Assembly (NCBI GenBank): GCA_030706065.1
Contig: JAUZPH010000046.1
Coordinates: 1-13,254, forward strand
Source of the DNA: Bacillota bacterium
GTDB taxonomy: Bacteria > Bacillota > Clostridia > Clostridiales > Clostridiaceae
Direction: 5' to 3'
Length of the DNA stretch: 13,254 bases
The notes beneath the pieces were generated by a model. That model saw only the letters and a program-made list of their open reading frames with translations. It searched no databases and was not told where the DNA came from. This document shows positions 11,934 to 13,254 of this stretch, piece by piece. The translations under genes and the position numbers were made by a program. Every line of letters begins with the position of its first letter. Position 1 is the stretch's first letter.

Positions 11934-12869
11934 TCATTTTAATACATCCTTTATTACTCTTAAGGCATTACCATAAAATATTTTATCCAGGTCAGTCTCA
12001 CTGAATCCGTTCTTTTTTAAGTTGTGAAACAACACTTCCATTCCTGAACAGCCGCCAAATTCCACTCGGGAGGAAATACCGTCAAAATCGCTTCCCAAAG
12101 CCAGAACCTCCGATCCGCCTGTATTATAAATATGCCTGATATGCTTCACCATATTCTCCACTGTTGAAACAGCCTCAGTTCCCAAAAACCCCGCAAAGAA
12201 ATTTATTCCGGTGATTCCTCCCAGCTCCGCCAGTTTTCTTATCATATCATCGGTGAGATTTCTGGGGTGGCCCGTAATGGATCGGGCATTTGAGTGAGAT
12301 GCAACGAACGGAACCTTACTACTCTGTGCTACATCATAGAAACCTTTATCGGAAAGATGGGACACATCTATAATTATTCCCAGCCTGTTCATCTCGTCCA
12401 GAAGATCATGTCCAAATTCCGTAAGGCCCTTATTCTGATGTTCCATCATGCAATTGGGATAACCTATCTCATTAGGATAATTCCAGGTGAGGGTTATTAT
12501 CCTGACTCCCATATCATAGAATTTTTTTAAGTTTTCCATGCTGCCTCTTAGGGCTGCACCTTCCTCAATAGTTAATAGACAGGAAACTATGCCCTGCCTG
12601 TCATTTTCTATTATATCCATATAATTGTATGCCTGTTTTGCCAGATCACAATTGTTTGCCAATTCATACTTAAAGATGTCAGCCAAATGCAGTGCCCAAT
12701 CATAGGCATCATGTTCCTCCTTATCGATAAAGAGGGCAAAAAACTGGGCCATATAACTGCTGCTCTTTAATCTTTCAAGATCCACAGAAAATTTGTTGAT
12801 TCTTAGTCCTGCTCTTTCATTCTCACCCAGCTTGGTCAGTGTATCGCAATGCAAATCTATTATCTTCAT
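11934..12869 (-). CDS. Membrane-type (renal) dipeptidase, peptidase family M19
   Basis: Family M19 enzymes are zinc dipeptidases with an amidohydrolase-like barrel, often acting on L,D- or D-amino-acid dipeptides. The 311-residue protein has the metal ligands in order: H7 and D9 in DLHCDTL, E102 in TIEEGAA, H171 in DVSHLSDKGFYDV, H192 in SHSNARSI (with HPRNLTDDM after it), and the late GSDFDG. There is no signal peptide, so it should be cytoplasmic. The start follows GGAG with 6 nt spacing. It has a probable promoter of its own and a leader of about 125 nt that contains a full copy of the long hairpin element. No clear terminator is seen before the ilvC promoter: 11766-11933 holds only weak palindromes. 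The natural substrate is unknown. Confidence 0.94.
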   Translation of the reverse strand: MKIIDLHCDTLTKLGENERAGLRINKFSVDLERLKSSSYMAQFFALFIDKEEHDAYDWALHLADIFKYELANNCDLAKQAYNYMDIIENDRQGIVSCLLTIEEGAALRGSMENLKKFYDMGVRIITLTWNYPNEIGYPNCMMEHQNKGLTEFGHDLLDEMNRLGIIIDVSHLSDKGFYDVAQSSKVPFVASHSNARSITGHPRNLTDDMIRKLAELGGITGINFFAGFLGTEAVSTVENMVKHIRHIYNTGGSEVLALGSDFDGISSRVEFGGCSGMEVLFHNLKKNGFSETDLDKIFYGNALRVIKDVLK

Positions 12870-12894
12870 ATTTCACTCCATCATATACTTGTAA

Positions 12895-12993
12895 AGATGT
12901 GTGAGTTTCAACATTAACAAATTCACCGGAGAAAATATCGAATCTTCACCGATTTTTCGGAGGTGATAAATTTAATTATAAACTCACACATCT
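12895..12993 (-). repeat. Long hairpin element, copy 3, in the dipeptidase leader
   Basis: The outer arms GATGTGTGAGTTT (12896-12908) and AAACTCACACATC (12980-12992) are perfectly complementary over 13 bp. The inner stem closes a GTGAAGATT loop between CG and CG (read on the minus strand). Compared with copy 2, the stem pair TCTCC/GGAGA has become TCACC/GGTGA, a change on both sides that keeps pairing. It ends 26 nt before the dipeptidase ATG. Confidence 0.88.
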
Positions 12994-13004
12994 ATTTATG
13001 GTAT

Positions 13005-13033
13005 ATTATATCACTAAACCGCAAAAGTGCCAT
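13005..13033 (-). promoter_or_regulatory. Candidate promoter of the dipeptidase gene
   Basis: On the minus strand, ATGGCA (13028-13033), 17 nt and a perfect TATAAT (13005-13010) lie inside or just after the end of the acetyltransferase gene. The predicted start is about 12998, just before the first base of hairpin copy 3. The -35 box is weak (4 of 6). Confidence 0.5.
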
Positions 13034-13254
13034 ATATCGAATTTTCCATATAGCAGCCTTCAGAATAATTTTTGCATAAAAACGCTCTTATATAGCCCCT
13101 GTCCGTTGCGGTGGAGTCTATATAAAATCCCCTGCCGTAATAGAACCTGACAAGTGAAAGTATTTTTGAGGCAGTATGCAGATAAATTCTTTCCACCCCT
13201 GCAGTCTTCATGGCCTCATCCACCATATCCATGAGCCTTCCACCTACTCCTCTG
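13014..13254 (-). CDS. GNAT-family N-acetyltransferase, C-terminal part (cut by right edge)
   Basis: The frame is open to the window edge, upstream of the first internal ATG at 13232. It reads RGVGGRLMDMVDEAMKTAG, the acetyl-CoA pyrophosphate-binding motif A (R/Q-x-x-G-x-G/A) of GNAT enzymes. A strand-helix region follows, IYLHTASKILSLVRFYYGRGF, typical of motif B, where the substrate and the CoA arm are held. The gene therefore starts outside the window, and about 79 residues are visible. The acceptor substrate cannot be told. It is followed directly by the dipeptidase promoter, with no clear terminator of its own. Confidence 0.85.
   Translation of the reverse strand, partial: RGVGGRLMDMVDEAMKTAGVERIYLHTASKILSLVRFYYGRGFYIDSTATDRGYIRAFLCKNYSEGCYMENSIYGTFAV

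Noticed and set aside
11681..12004. Plus-strand open frame of 107 codons
   Set aside because: It runs antisense through the T-box promoter and the dipeptidase end, has no ribosome binding site and has a biased composition.

Overview
The window looks like chromosomal DNA of a low-GC, Gram-positive anaerobe of the class Clostridia. The signs are strong purine-rich ribosome binding sites, several TTG starts, tRNA-sensing T-box leaders, a BirA with a DNA-binding domain, a BioY-type biotin transporter, LCP cell-wall proteins and a clostridial-type Rex operator. No phage, transposase, CRISPR or rRNA/tRNA gene is visible. Genus assignment is inference only.

Left part (1-1786, minus strand): the 5' end of an unrecognised gene, a terminator, and an LCP-family envelope gene. 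The 3' end of the LCP gene carries three 36-bp tandem repeats, and its tail appears to have been cut off by a frameshift inside the repeat array.

Redox island (1754-5527): on the minus strand, a lipoprotein with two homologous domains resembling PplA is followed by an ApbE/FmnB-type FAD:protein FMN transferase. Divergently on the plus strand lie a NusG-domain-II membrane protein (EetA-like) and a Gx/heptaprenyl-diphosphate-synthase-component-I-like membrane protein (EetB-like). Together these match the cell-surface half of the flavin-based extracellular electron transfer locus of Listeria. A near-perfect Rex (NADH/NAD+) operator overlaps the pplA-like promoter. The locus as seen has no Ndh2, DmkA/B or FmnA.

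Small gene and biotin region (5551-7859): a 56-residue unknown gene, two tandem copies of a long hairpin element, birA, and convergent bioY. bioY has a perfect BirA operator sitting on its promoter. The bioY leader contains the outer arms of the same hairpin family, and a full third copy precedes the dipeptidase gene at 12895-12993. All copies are in the sense orientation, upstream of a gene.

Branched-chain amino acid operon (7887-11765, minus strand): promoter, T-box, ilvC, second T-box, ilvB, a 70-residue unknown gene, terminator. Both T-boxes appear to read an AUC (Ile) specifier. The second has a Stem I about 2.5 times the size of the first, made of nested perfect inverted repeats. No ilvN regulatory subunit is present. 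The IlvC cofactor loop is unusual.

Right end (11934-13254, minus strand): a family M19 membrane-type dipeptidase with its own probable promoter, and the 3' part of a GNAT acetyltransferase cut by the window edge.
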